From JAQVXR01 sp050945755 (lineage in GTDB: Bacteria; Bacillota; Dehalobacteriia; Dehalobacteriales; Dehalobacteriaceae): 35,486 bases of DNA. The stretch is taken from assembly GCA_050945755.1 (NCBI GenBank), contig JBMNTN010000019.1, positions 1 to 35,486 of the forward strand. Direction: 5' to 3'. A model generated the notes under the pieces. It saw only the letters and a program-made list of their open reading frames with translations, was not told the origin of the DNA and made no database searches. This document shows positions 24,746-32,617 of this stretch, piece by piece; within the stretch, counting starts at the first letter, position 1; every line of letters begins with the position of its first letter. Both the position numbers and the translations under genes were made by a program.

Positions 24746-25296
24746 ACAGAGAAGAAGGATTAAAACTATTAAAGGCTAATGTCAAGAACAAGAATTTATT
24801 AAAACATTGCTATGCTGTAGAAGTTGTCATGAAATACCTAGCCCGGCATTTTGGTGAGGATGAGGAACTCTGGGGTTTGGCCGGTCTCCTGCATGATGTA
24901 GATTATGACTCGACTAAAGATGATCTAGCGAAACATAGCTTAGTAGGGGCTGAGATGCTAGAAGAGGCTGGATTGCCTGAAGAATTGATTTATGCCGTAA
25001 AAGTTCATAACGATGCCCACGGACTTCCCCGCAAGTCATTGATGGACAAGTGCCTTTATGCTACCGATCCTGTCACGGGTTTGATTGTGGCCGGGGCTTT
25101 GATCCGGCCGGAAAAGAAGCTGGGTGTGGTGGATGTAGAATTCTTGAGAAAAAGATATCATGAAAAATCTTTTGCCCGGGGAGCAAACAGGAAGCAGATT
25201 GCCGCTTGTGCTGATTTTGGCATGAGCTTGGAAGAATTTTTGGCGATCAGTCTGGAAGCGATGCAAAGCATTTCCAAAGAGCTGGGCCTGGCTTAA
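24742..25296 (+). CDS. HD-domain (HDIG-type) hydrolase
   Basis: A 184-aa stand-alone HD-domain protein of putative metal-dependent phosphohydrolase type. The motif set is HCYAVE (His near 22), LLHDVDYD (His-Asp near 50) and KVHNDAHG; the C-terminal half ends in CADFGMSLEEFLAIS. Small proteins of this kind are widespread in Clostridia and usually annotated HDIG; their substrates are mostly unknown (nucleotides or related). Translationally coupled to the thioesterase by ATGA. Confidence 0.85.
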   Translation: MNREEGLKLLKANVKNKNLLKHCYAVEVVMKYLARHFGEDEELWGLAGLLHDVDYDSTKDDLAKHSLVGAEMLEEAGLPEELIYAVKVHNDAHGLPRKSLMDKCLYATDPVTGLIVAGALIRPEKKLGVVDVEFLRKRYHEKSFARGANRKQIAACADFGMSLEEFLAISLEAMQSISKELGLA

Positions 25297-25407
25297 AAAG
25301 GGAAAAATCAAATTATCTCAGACAGCCTAACTAACCTGTATAGCACAATACTATCTGCGGGCAGGATATATATGACTGAGTAATTAACGTTGCGGGGCGA
25401 TACATAT

Positions 25408-26580
25408 ATGAAGAATACGGAAAGAGAAATTTATTTTGATAACAGCGCAACCACTCCGGTACATCCTGATGTGGCAGAACTGATGTATGAAACGATGCTT
25501 AGAAACTACGGAAATCCTTCTTCTCTACACAGAAGGGGGGTTCTTGCCGAACAGGCGGTCAGTCATGCGCGGAAAATAATTGCCCATGCCCTGAAAGTCA
25601 GTCCGGAGGAAATATATTTTACTTCCGGGGGTACAGAGAGTAATAACCAGGCGATTAAAGGAATTGCCAGGGCTTATAAAAACAGGGGAAATCATATTAT
25701 TACTTCTAATATTGAACATCCTTCTGTGCTTAATGTGTTTGATGGGTTGGAGGAAGAAGGATTTCGCGTTAGTTTTTTGAAGGTTCAAGAAAATGGAGTA
25801 ATTGATGTTAAGGAATTGGAGGAGGCGATCTCCGACGAGACGATCCTTGTCAGCTTGATGCATGTGAATAATGAGGTGGGTGCTGTTCAGCCTGTTCGAG
25901 AGGTAGGTAAATTATTAGCAGCACAAGGGAAAAAAATATTTTTTCATGTTGATGCTGTTCAGTCCTTTGGAAAATTGGAAATGGTTCCAGGGGATTGGGG
26001 AATTGACCTTTTATCAGTGAGCGGCCATAAGATCCACGGCCCAAAAGGGATTGGTACTCTTTATGTCAGGAAAGGGATTCGCCTAAAATCCTTGGTGGAA
26101 GGTGGAGGCCAAGAAAAAGATTTACGGTCTGGGACGGAAAATGTCCCCGGTATTGTTGGGTTAGGAAAGGCAGTAGAAATTGCTATAAAGAATCTCCCGG
26201 AGCACGCCCAGAAAATGAGCGCAATTAAAGAAACACTGGCGCTCAGAATTAAGGAAAGGGTGCCGGATTGCCGGATCAATAGCAACTTTGGAAAGGATGG
26301 CGCGCCCCATATTCTTAACATATCTTTTCCAGGTACTAAGAGCGAAGTAGTGCTTCATTACCTGGAGCAAGATGGCATTTATGTTTCATCCGGGTCGGCT
26401 TGTTCGGCGCGAAAGGGTAAGCTCAGCCATGTACTAACCGCGATGGATTTAAGTGATTCGGAAAAAGAGGGTTCCATTAGATTTAGTTTTTCATATATGA
26501 ACAAAATGGAAGAGGTGTTACCGGTGGCAGAGAGTGTGGCAAAAGCTGTCCATGAACTGCGCCAACTGATAGGGAGGTAA
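25408..26580 (+). CDS. Cysteine desulfurase, NifS/IscS-like (probable ThiI partner)
   Basis: PLP enzyme that takes sulfur from cysteine as a persulfide. ATG 25408 (390 aa) is chosen; an upstream TTG at 25390 is less likely. The ribosome binding site is weak (GCGGGG). The Schiff-base Lys208 sits in SGHKIHGPKG, the aspartate/histidine of HVDAVQSFG binds PLP, and the active Cys332 lies in SSGSACSARKG, which places it in group I (IscS/NifS-like). Its stop lies 3 bases before the thiI start, the arrangement of the Bacillus NifZ-ThiI pair, so it probably feeds tRNA 4-thiouridine synthesis rather than general Fe-S assembly; no iscU or sufU is nearby. Confidence 0.93.
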   Translation: MKNTEREIYFDNSATTPVHPDVAELMYETMLRNYGNPSSLHRRGVLAEQAVSHARKIIAHALKVSPEEIYFTSGGTESNNQAIKGIARAYKNRGNHIITSNIEHPSVLNVFDGLEEEGFRVSFLKVQENGVIDVKELEEAISDETILVSLMHVNNEVGAVQPVREVGKLLAAQGKKIFFHVDAVQSFGKLEMVPGDWGIDLLSVSGHKIHGPKGIGTLYVRKGIRLKSLVEGGGQEKDLRSGTENVPGIVGLGKAVEIAIKNLPEHAQKMSAIKETLALRIKERVPDCRINSNFGKDGAPHILNISFPGTKSEVVLHYLEQDGIYVSSGSACSARKGKLSHVLTAMDLSDSEKEGSIRFSFSYMNKMEEVLPVAESVAKAVHELRQLIGR

Positions 26581-26583
26581 GTG

Positions 26584-27759
26584 ATGTATGAGTTGATTCT
26601 GGTTCGCTATGGCGAACTGGGTTTAAAGGGAAAAAACAAAGTTCAGTTTATTAACCGCTTGGAAAGAAACATCGCAAGGTCTTTAAAGGGGCTTGCTCCC
26701 CGGGAAGTGGAGTCTACCTGGGGGCGGATTTGGGTACCGGTGGTAGACGACATGGAAGAGACAATTGAAAGATTAACCAAAGTTTTTGGCATCTATTCGG
26801 TAAGTCCGGTTATTAAAACGGAAAAAAATTTGGAGTCTATTCAGCAAGCAGCTTTAAAGGTACTACATGATGCTCTCCCCAATGGGGGATGTTTTAAAGT
26901 AGAGACCAGGAGATCTGATAAAACCTTTCCCATGACTTCGCCGGAAATCAGTAAAACCGTGGCGGGTTATCTTTTTGCCCATAGTGACGATATCTATCAA
27001 GCAGAGATGCATCGTCCCCAGCATGTCGTAGATATTGAGGTGCGGGGGGAAGGGGCTTTTGTCTATGGCCGGGTGATTCCCGGTGCGAAAGGGCTTCCGG
27101 TTGGCGCCAGCGGTCGGGCGGTTTTAATGATATCAGGCGGTATTGACAGTCCGGTTGCCGGGTGGATGGCAATGAAACGGGGTGTCACTTTTGAAGGTAT
27201 CCATTTTGAAAGCTTTCCTTTCACCAGCGACCGGGCAAAGCAGAAGGTAATCGACCTCTGCCAAGTATTGGCGGGATGGGGCGGCAAGGTGCGTCTTCAT
27301 GTGGTTCATTTTACTGAGATTCAAAAGGCAATCCGGCAGCATTGCCGGGAAGAATATATGATCACAATTATGCGGCGCATGATGTTCCGGATTGCGGAGC
27401 GGATCGCCCGGAAAACAAAAGCATTTGCCATCTACACCGGAGAAAGTGTGGGACAGGTAGCCAGTCAGACATTGGAAAGCATGTTTACTATTAATAATGT
27501 GACCAATATGCCGGTGCTTAGGCCGCTGGTCGGCATGGACAAAGAAGAGATTATCCAGATTGCTCAAAAAATCGGTACCTTTGATATTTCCATCCGGCCG
27601 TACGAAGATTGCTGTACCGTCTTTTTGCCTGATTACCCGAAGATCCGCCCACGTTTGGAAGAGGCAGAAAATATGGAAACCCGGCTGGACATCGATGGAT
27701 TGATTAATGATGCATTGGCGCACACGGAGGTTTTGGAGATTTATCAGGAGGAAATATAA
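26584..27759 (+). CDS. thiI: tRNA 4-thiouridine synthetase ThiI (short form)
   Basis: Adenylates U8 of tRNA and transfers sulfur to make 4-thiouridine, a UV sensor; in some organisms also used for thiamin. GGGAGG at 26572-26577 serves ATG 26584; GTG 26581 is too close. 391 aa: N-terminal ferredoxin-like plus THUMP domain (to about 165) and a PP-loop domain with ISGGIDSPVAGWMA near 182-195. The C-terminal rhodanese domain of the ~480-aa E. coli enzyme is absent, as in Bacillus, where the paired cysteine desulfurase supplies sulfur directly. The stop shares one base with the rnr start (TAATG). Confidence 0.95.
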   Translation: MYELILVRYGELGLKGKNKVQFINRLERNIARSLKGLAPREVESTWGRIWVPVVDDMEETIERLTKVFGIYSVSPVIKTEKNLESIQQAALKVLHDALPNGGCFKVETRRSDKTFPMTSPEISKTVAGYLFAHSDDIYQAEMHRPQHVVDIEVRGEGAFVYGRVIPGAKGLPVGASGRAVLMISGGIDSPVAGWMAMKRGVTFEGIHFESFPFTSDRAKQKVIDLCQVLAGWGGKVRLHVVHFTEIQKAIRQHCREEYMITIMRRMMFRIAERIARKTKAFAIYTGESVGQVASQTLESMFTINNVTNMPVLRPLVGMDKEEIIQIAQKIGTFDISIRPYEDCCTVFLPDYPKIRPRLEEAENMETRLDIDGLINDALAHTEVLEIYQEEI

Positions 27760-29867
27760 TGAAAATCTCTCCGGAAGGAATCCTTGCTTTTATGCGGGAG
27801 AGTACTTACAAACCATTAAACGTTGAGGAATTGGTTAACGCCCTGGAGGTTAATGAGATCAGGGAGTTCATTGCCATGCTCAGGGATATGGAACAGCAGG
27901 GCTTGATCGTCTTTACCCGGAAAAACCGTTATGGCTTGCCGGAAAAGATGGGACTGGTGGTTGGGCGTTTTCAAGGACATTCTAAAGGTTTTGGTTTTCT
28001 GATTCCCGATAAACCGGAAAAAAGTGATGTCTTTATCAGTGCGGACAGCCTCAATGGGGCGATGCACAATGATCGGATTATGGTACGCCTTTTGAAACAG
28101 AGTACAGGGAACAGGATGGAAGGGGAAGTCATCCGGATTCTTTCCCGGGCAAACAATCGGATCGTGGGTACTTTTGATGACGCTCGAAAATATGGTTTTG
28201 TCAGACCCGATGAAAAAAGGATTTCTCACGATATCTTTGTACCGAAGGAAGGCTTTAACGGCGCACGGGACGGGGACAAGGTAATCGTGGAAATTACCCG
28301 CTGGCCGGAACCCCGCAGAAATCCGGAAGGTCGTGTAGTGGATGTTTTTGGCCGGGCAGGCACTCCCGGTGTGGATGTGCTTGCGATAGTGAAAAAGTTT
28401 CGGCTTCCTGAGGAGTTTCCCGAGGATGTGCTTGCTGAGGCCCAACGGGTCGCAAAAATTATTCCAGAGGATTACCAGGGAAGGCGGGACTTAAGAGAGC
28501 TGCCCATGGTAACGATCGACGGCGAGGACGCAAAGGATCTTGATGATGCCGTATCTCTGGAGAAACTCTCTAATGGCAATTGGCATCTCGGTGTCCATAT
28601 TGCAGATGTGGGCCATTATGTGAAAGAGGATAGCCGATTGGATAAAGAGGCTTATGAACGGGCGACAAGTGTTTATCTCGTAGACCGGGTAATCCCCATG
28701 CTTCCCCGGGAACTGTCCAATCATATTTGCAGTCTGAACGCCGGGGCAGACCGTTTGGCCATGACCTGTTTTATGGAAATTGACCTGCAGGGGAATGTGG
28801 TTTCCCATGAAATAATGCAATCTGTGATTCGCGTCCGGGAGCGGATGACCTATACTAATGTGAATAAAATACTTTTGGAAGGCGATGTGGAACTCAAAAA
28901 AAGATATGCTGAGTTTGTCCCCATGTTTGAAAATATGGCTCAGCTGATGAAGATTCTGCGGGATAAGCGCTTTAATCGGGGGGCGATTGGTTTTGACTTT
29001 CCGGAAGCAAAAGTGCTGCTGGATGAAGACGGTAAACCCCGGGCGATTGTCAAACGGGTCTCTGATGTGGCGGAACAGATGATTGAAGAATTTATGATTG
29101 CAGCTAACGAAACAGTAGCAGAAGAATATTTTTGGCGGGAAGCTCCTTTCCTTTATCGAATTCATGAACAGCCAGACCCGGAGAAGGTGGAAGCTTTAAA
29201 TGAGTTTTTGCATCGGTTTGGTTATCACATTAAAGGGGGAGCCGACGATATTCATCCCCGAGCCTTTCAAGATATAGTTGAAAAGGTGGCAGGACTTCCG
29301 GAGGAACGGGTGATCAGCACGGTAATGCTCCGTTCCATGCGCCATGCCCGCTACCATCCGGAACCCCTGGGCCATTTTGGCCTTGCCTCCAAATACTACT
29401 CTCATTTTACTTCTCCTATCCGGCGTTATCCGGATTTGGTTATCCACCGGGTAATCAAGGAATATTTAGTCAAGGGCAGTTTGAGTAAAGACCGGCTGGA
29501 AAAGTTACAAGCAAGGATGAATGATTACGCCGAGCAATCTACTTTCCGGGAGAAACTGGCGGAGGATGCGGAGCGAGAGTCAGTAGACATGAAAAAGGTT
29601 GAATATATGGAGCGGCATGTGGGGGATACTTTCCCCGGAATCATATCGGGGGTCACTTCCTTCGGCATGTTTGTTGAACTTGATAACACCGTTGAAGGGC
29701 TGGTTCACGTTTCAACGATGACTGATGATTATTATGAATATCAGGAAAGGATGATTGCTTTTGTCGGCCGGCATACCCGCAAAGTTTATAAACTGGGCGA
29801 TCCGGTTGAGATTCAAGTTGTCAGGGTCAATGTAGAAGAGCGGGTAATAGACTTTGAACTTGCCTAA
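27759..29867 (+). CDS. rnr: Ribonuclease R
   Basis: 3'-5' exoribonuclease that degrades structured RNA and, with tmRNA/SmpB, non-stop mRNAs. 702 aa: winged-helix N-terminus, two cold-shock-like OB folds (about 70-230), RNB catalytic domain with the Asp cluster DGEDAKDLDDAV near 254-265, and a C-terminal S1 domain (about 620-700, FPGIISGVTSFGMFVEL). It lacks the long Lys-rich tail of the E. coli enzyme. AGGAGG-like AGGAGGAAAT precedes the start. Placed just ahead of smpB-ssrA, consistent with trans-translation. Confidence 0.96.
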   Translation: MKISPEGILAFMRESTYKPLNVEELVNALEVNEIREFIAMLRDMEQQGLIVFTRKNRYGLPEKMGLVVGRFQGHSKGFGFLIPDKPEKSDVFISADSLNGAMHNDRIMVRLLKQSTGNRMEGEVIRILSRANNRIVGTFDDARKYGFVRPDEKRISHDIFVPKEGFNGARDGDKVIVEITRWPEPRRNPEGRVVDVFGRAGTPGVDVLAIVKKFRLPEEFPEDVLAEAQRVAKIIPEDYQGRRDLRELPMVTIDGEDAKDLDDAVSLEKLSNGNWHLGVHIADVGHYVKEDSRLDKEAYERATSVYLVDRVIPMLPRELSNHICSLNAGADRLAMTCFMEIDLQGNVVSHEIMQSVIRVRERMTYTNVNKILLEGDVELKKRYAEFVPMFENMAQLMKILRDKRFNRGAIGFDFPEAKVLLDEDGKPRAIVKRVSDVAEQMIEEFMIAANETVAEEYFWREAPFLYRIHEQPDPEKVEALNEFLHRFGYHIKGGADDIHPRAFQDIVEKVAGLPEERVISTVMLRSMRHARYHPEPLGHFGLASKYYSHFTSPIRRYPDLVIHRVIKEYLVKGSLSKDRLEKLQARMNDYAEQSTFREKLAEDAERESVDMKKVEYMERHVGDTFPGIISGVTSFGMFVELDNTVEGLVHVSTMTDDYYEYQERMIAFVGRHTRKVYKLGDPVEIQVVRVNVEERVIDFELA

Positions 29868-30126
29868 GGAAACTTACCTGTTTATAGGTTATGCTGACTG
29901 GTTATGATACAGGTAGCCGGGTTAAAAAAAGGAGAAGGGAAAACAAGATGCAAACCGCCGGAAACAAGGCATTCGCGGCAGAATCGGGCGGAAGCGTTGG
30001 TTGACACGGCACCTGAGGCTGTGTATAATGATATTGTATCAAGATGCATGAAGCAAAGAGGAACCCTGGCGGCAGGTTGTGAGAAAGTTTAATCTGTGCG
30101 TTGGGGTTTGTTTTTCGGGGTGAGTT
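29868..30126 (+). other. rnr-smpB intergenic region
   Basis: A 259-base gap. TACCTGT (29875-29881) and ACAGGTA (29909-29915) form a weak dyad. An 18-codon frame at 29948-30004 follows a good AGGAGAAGGG site but ends where the smpB promoter begins; I do not regard it as a proven gene. Confidence 0.4.
30001..30029 (+). promoter_or_regulatory. Consensus sigma-A promoter of smpB
   Basis: TTGACA (30001-30006), 17-base spacer, TATAAT (30024-30029). Both hexamers match the consensus perfectly, making this the best promoter in the window. Transcription would begin near 30036, with a leader of about 90 bases before smpB. Confidence 0.85.
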
Positions 30127-30597
30127 ATGAAGGAGAAGCAGGGAATTAAAATCGTTACTGATAACAGAAAAGCACGGCATGAGTTTTTCATCGTGGAAAC
30201 CTATGAGGCCGGGATGGCGCTTCAGGGAACGGAAGTGAAGTCCCTCCGGGCCGGTAAAGCCAACTTGCAGGATGCTTTTGCCCGGATTGAGAACGGAGAA
30301 GTTTTCCTTTATAACATGCACATCAGCCCGTATGAACAGGGGAATCGTTTCAACCACGATCCCAAGCGGACCAGAAAGCTTCTCATGCATAAATATGAAA
30401 TCAACAAGCTTTTTGGCAAAGTACGGGAAAAAGGTCTGACGCTGGTTCCGCTCAAAGTCTATTTCTCCCGCGGCCGGGCAAAGGTGGAATTGGCTCTGGC
30501 CCAAGGGAAAAAGCTTTATGACAAACGGGATGCTCAAGCGGAGAAAGATGCCAAGAGGGAAATGGCTAAACAGTTTAAGGAAAAGCAGCAGTATTAA
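30127..30597 (+). CDS. smpB: SsrA-binding protein SmpB
   Basis: Binds tmRNA and brings it to stalled ribosomes. 156 aa OB-fold protein: the start IKIVTDNRKARHEFFI, the core LQGTEVKSLRAGKANLQDAF and NMHISPYEQGNRFNHDPKRTRKLL segments (partial), and the basic C-terminal tail rich in Lys/Arg that occupies the decoding site. GGGGTGAG precedes the ATG. Immediately upstream of ssrA. Confidence 0.97.
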   Translation: MKEKQGIKIVTDNRKARHEFFIVETYEAGMALQGTEVKSLRAGKANLQDAFARIENGEVFLYNMHISPYEQGNRFNHDPKRTRKLLMHKYEINKLFGKVREKGLTLVPLKVYFSRGRAKVELALAQGKKLYDKRDAQAEKDAKREMAKQFKEKQQY

Positions 30598-30615
30598 CGG
30601 CCACCCTAATGGCGG

Positions 30616-30644
30616 TTGACACTGGGGCAGGTTTTAAGTTAAAT
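30616..30644 (+). promoter_or_regulatory. Promoter of ssrA
   Basis: TTGACA (30616-30621), 17-base spacer, TTAAAT (30639-30644). It lies 31 bases before the mature tmRNA 5' end, leaving a short leader for RNase P removal. A 7-of-8 hairpin at the end of smpB overlaps its -35. Confidence 0.6.
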
Positions 30645-30674
30645 TATAAATACTGTTTTTTGATAATTAAATAT

Positions 30675-31023
30675 GGGGGCGTCCAGGATTTCGACGGGGG
30701 ATGAATTGGCGAGGATAGCGAGCCGGGGTTCCATCAGCCCGAAATACGTTGGAAACTATTTTAAACGCTAACGATAATTACGCTTTAGCTGCTTAAATGC
30801 AGTTAACATCCTACTCTCTGCTCCCGCGGTGAGGGATAGGGTGTCATTTTAGCGGGATACCGAGCTGCTAATTCTCGGAGGCAGCAGGGAAACTTATCGA
30901 GATAGTGACTGCGCAGGCTGTTTGTGGCCGGCAAGGAAGCGAAATTTAAAGCACAAACTGCGCTCGGAGAAGTTCTCGTGGGTTCTCTTTCGGACAGGGG
31001 TTCGATTCCCCTCGCCTCCACCA
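30675..31023 (+). ncRNA. ssrA: Transfer-messenger RNA (tmRNA)
   Basis: About 349 nt. The 5' acceptor strand GGGGGCG (30675-30681) pairs with CGCCTCC (31013-31019), followed by A and an encoded CCA (31021-31023); GGTTCGATTCC is the T-arm near the 3' end. The resume codon is GCT 30767 and the tag reads ANDNYALAA with a TAA at 30794-30796, a classic Firmicute tag ending in the protease signal ALAA. It is the one-piece form. Confidence 0.97.
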
Positions 31024-31029
31024 AATTTC

Positions 31030-31067
31030 AACAAAGCCCAGGCAAATCAGCGTCTGGGCTTTGTTTT
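31030..31067 (+). terminator. Intrinsic terminator of ssrA
   Basis: ACAAAGCCCAG (31031-31041) pairs with CTGGGCTTTGT (31054-31064), 11 base pairs, followed by TTT. Confidence 0.88.
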
Positions 31068-31301
31068 ATAAAGATATAAACTACTGGTAAAATATTTCTT
31101 TTTTTAGTAATAGTTCTTTTGAATACCTTCCGTTACGAGAGTTACATTTTTGTACTCTTGTAAAATCAATTTAGCTCTGCCCTTTTGCCGGGGAATAACT
31201 AAAAAATCGATTACTTCAGTTAATAAGGAAGATGGGAAGTACTGAAGAGGCTACGTGGTCTGCTGAATGAGTTAGAACTGTAAGAAAAAGAGGTGAGAGC
31301 T
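31068..31301 (+). other. AT-rich gap after ssrA
   Basis: About 234 bases between the ssrA terminator and the small basic ORF. No gene is seen. An imperfect dyad AGAGT...ACTCT (31136-31158) and weak promoter-like boxes are present, none convincing. No duplicate of the tmRNA 3' end (which would mark an integrated element) is visible. Confidence 0.4.
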
Positions 31302-31463
31302 TTGTCGATTGGCAAAACACGAGGGGTTTTGTATCAGATTGCTAAGCTATTGGGGGATGTATCTGCTATTACCAGCGGTAGTCCAAAGAAAGTGGCAAAG
31401 AGAGCAGGAAGAAGAATGGTTGGTAAAGCAACAGGAAGGGCAATGAGGAAGCTCTTTAAGTAA
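31302..31463 (+). CDS. Small basic protein, conserved-hypothetical type
   Basis: A 53-aa reading frame starting at TTG 31302, with AAGAGGTGA about 8 bases upstream. The product starts SIGKTRGVLYQIAKLLGD after the initiator and its second half is very rich in Lys/Arg/Gly (KKVAKRAGRRMVGKATGRAM, ending RKLFK). It has no signal peptide or membrane segment. The pattern, an SLGK/VLYKTAKxLGDxxA-like start and a GKATGRxxxKLF tail, resembles small proteins of unknown function that I recall from Clostridia; this is memory, not a search. The net charge suggests nucleic-acid or ribosome binding. A terminator follows at 31484. Confidence 0.65.
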   Translation: MSIGKTRGVLYQIAKLLGDVSAITSGSPKKVAKRAGRRMVGKATGRAMRKLFK

Positions 31464-31483
31464 AAAGGAGATCTAAGGTTGGC

Positions 31484-31503
31484 ACACCTGGGGGTGTCTT
31501 TTA
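31484..31503 (+). terminator. Short terminator after the small basic gene
   Basis: ACACC pairs with GGTGT around TGGG, followed by CTTTTAT. A five-base stem only, but well placed 20 bases after the stop. Confidence 0.5.
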
Positions 31504-31554
31504 TCAATTTGTTGTTTATTAACCTAATTTTAAATTTAATGATTGGTACAATGG

Positions 31555-31612
31555 AAACTCCTTGATGCAAGGGGTTCGGAGTTTTAGGGCTAAATCGAAA
31601 GCCCTTTTTTTG
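31555..31612 (+). terminator. Hairpin cluster ending in an intrinsic terminator
   Basis: AAACTCC (31555-31561) pairs with GGAGTTT (31578-31584), and an alternative inner stem CCTTG/CAAGG overlaps it. It is followed by AGGGCT (31586-31591) paired with AGCCCT (31600-31605) and a run of T. The last hairpin is a good terminator; the first may be part of a small RNA or riboswitch-like leader that has no gene behind it. Confidence 0.6.
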
Positions 31613-31757
31613 TTTGTGAAGATGCTAGGGTTGACAAATTTCTAGGCTGCAGTATGCGCTTTTCTTTTGTTTTAGCCTGTGTGGCTAAGTCCTCCGGGAA
31701 AAGATTTTCCTCGATTTCCCTGTGATAACCGTTTAAGACTGAACGCGGCACACGTTA
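31613..31757. other. Gap between the terminator and the TetR gene
   Basis: No gene is recognised. This segment lies downstream of the minus-strand TetR gene. Confidence 0.4.
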
Positions 31758-32324
31758 TCAGCTAGAATAACTGTGTGAGTCGTCAATAGGAAAGTAAAAC
31801 GCTAGGGCCTTGGGACGGCAGTTTACAATAGTTTCGGCTATCAATTCCTTTGTTTCCGCCATGCCGCTTTGTATCCAGTCAATATAAATACCAACAGCCC
31901 CGTGACAGTAAAAATCGATGGCAATTTTTATGGCCGGAGAGATAACCTTGAGTCCATACTCCCTATGCAAAGCGCTTATATAATAATTTACGCACCAACG
32001 ATAGAAAAATTGTGGAAAATTACACGGGTTGTCGTTTTTGGCTATTGCCGAAAAAAAGTAACTATTTTCCTTTGTGAAATCGAGAACGGAGAGTATTCCC
32101 TCATAAGAACGCATGGCATGCGTTCTTTCTATTCCTTCAACAAAATCATACAGCACATAATTGATCAGAGCGTACTTGTCCGCAAAATGGTTGTAAAACG
32201 TCTGCTTGGCTGTTTGTGAGCAGTTAAGTATTTCTTTTAGTGTAATTCTACTGAGAGGACGTGTTTTTGCTAAAGAGAGCAATGTGTTTTTATACAAGTC
32301 TTTCGTTGCTTTACTCACGGACAT
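31758..32324 (-). CDS. TetR/AcrR-family transcriptional regulator
   Basis: 188 aa. Start at 32324 on the minus strand with GGAGGTAACTGT upstream. The N-terminal HTH is ITLKEILNCSQTAKQTFYNHF with DKYALINYVL (residues ~26-60), and the C-terminal half resembles the TetR_C_8/DhaS-like dimerisation and ligand domain (NYYISALHREYGLKV...FYCHGAVGIYIDWIQSG, partly quoted). Such proteins are usually repressors released by a small molecule. It is divergent from the [4Fe-4S]-HypA-flavoprotein genes, the usual layout for a local repressor. The ligand cannot be inferred. Confidence 0.88.
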   Translation of the reverse strand: MSVSKATKDLYKNTLLSLAKTRPLSRITLKEILNCSQTAKQTFYNHFADKYALINYVLYDFVEGIERTHAMRSYEGILSVLDFTKENSYFFSAIAKNDNPCNFPQFFYRWCVNYYISALHREYGLKVISPAIKIAIDFYCHGAVGIYIDWIQSGMAETKELIAETIVNCRPKALAFYFPIDDSHSYSS

Positions 32325-32428
32325 ACAGTTACCTCCAATTGTGTTATTGAGAGTCCTTGCGGAAAAGTGTCAATACTGCCCAAAGTCAGGTTTAGCCATT
32401 GCCTTTAAAGAGCAGAATTTTTCTGAAA

Positions 32429-32449
32429 AAAGTCAACAATATAGACTTT
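32429..32449. promoter_or_regulatory. Candidate TetR operator
   Basis: AAAGTC (32429-32434) and GACTTT (32444-32449) are 6-base arms with a 9-base spacer, close to the size of TetR-family operators. It lies between the divergent genes, just upstream of a -35. A smaller dyad CAGAA-TTT-TTCTG (32413-32425) is adjacent. Confidence 0.4.
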
Positions 32450-32465
32450 AGGTTTTTTTCGTCTG

Positions 32466-32494
32466 TTGATGCGTTTAAGAAACAACGATATATT
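32466..32494 (+). promoter_or_regulatory. Candidate sigma-A promoter of the ferredoxin-HypA-flavoprotein genes
   Basis: TTGATG (32466-32471), 17-base spacer, TATATT (32489-32494): 4/6 and 5/6 consensus matches. The leader to the 32618 ATG would be about 115 bases and contains CTGTCT (32524) / AGACAG (32555). Confidence 0.5.
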
Positions 32495-32617
32495 GAAAGT
32501 GTCCTAGTATTTTATCCAGACATCTGTCTTTCTAAGCATAATCTCACTGAGAACAGACAGTCAAACACAAAATGGCAAACAAAATTTAATAAATTAACAT
32601 AAAGAGGAGCGATTTAC

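Noticed and set aside
29904..30092. A 62-codon open frame upstream of smpB
   Set aside because: It contains the consensus smpB promoter, has no proper ribosome binding site and is not protein-like.
30803..31024. A 73-codon minus-strand open frame inside ssrA
   Set aside because: It is antisense to a fully structured tmRNA.
31024..31757. An integrated genetic element using the tmRNA 3' end as attachment site
   Set aside because: Only a 9-base AGGGGTTCG similarity to the T-arm occurs downstream (near 31569), too short to be an att duplication, and no integrase is present.
32206..32602. Two overlapping small + strand frames across the TetR start and its intergenic region
   Set aside because: They overlap the tetR N-terminus and the promoter/operator region and resemble no family.
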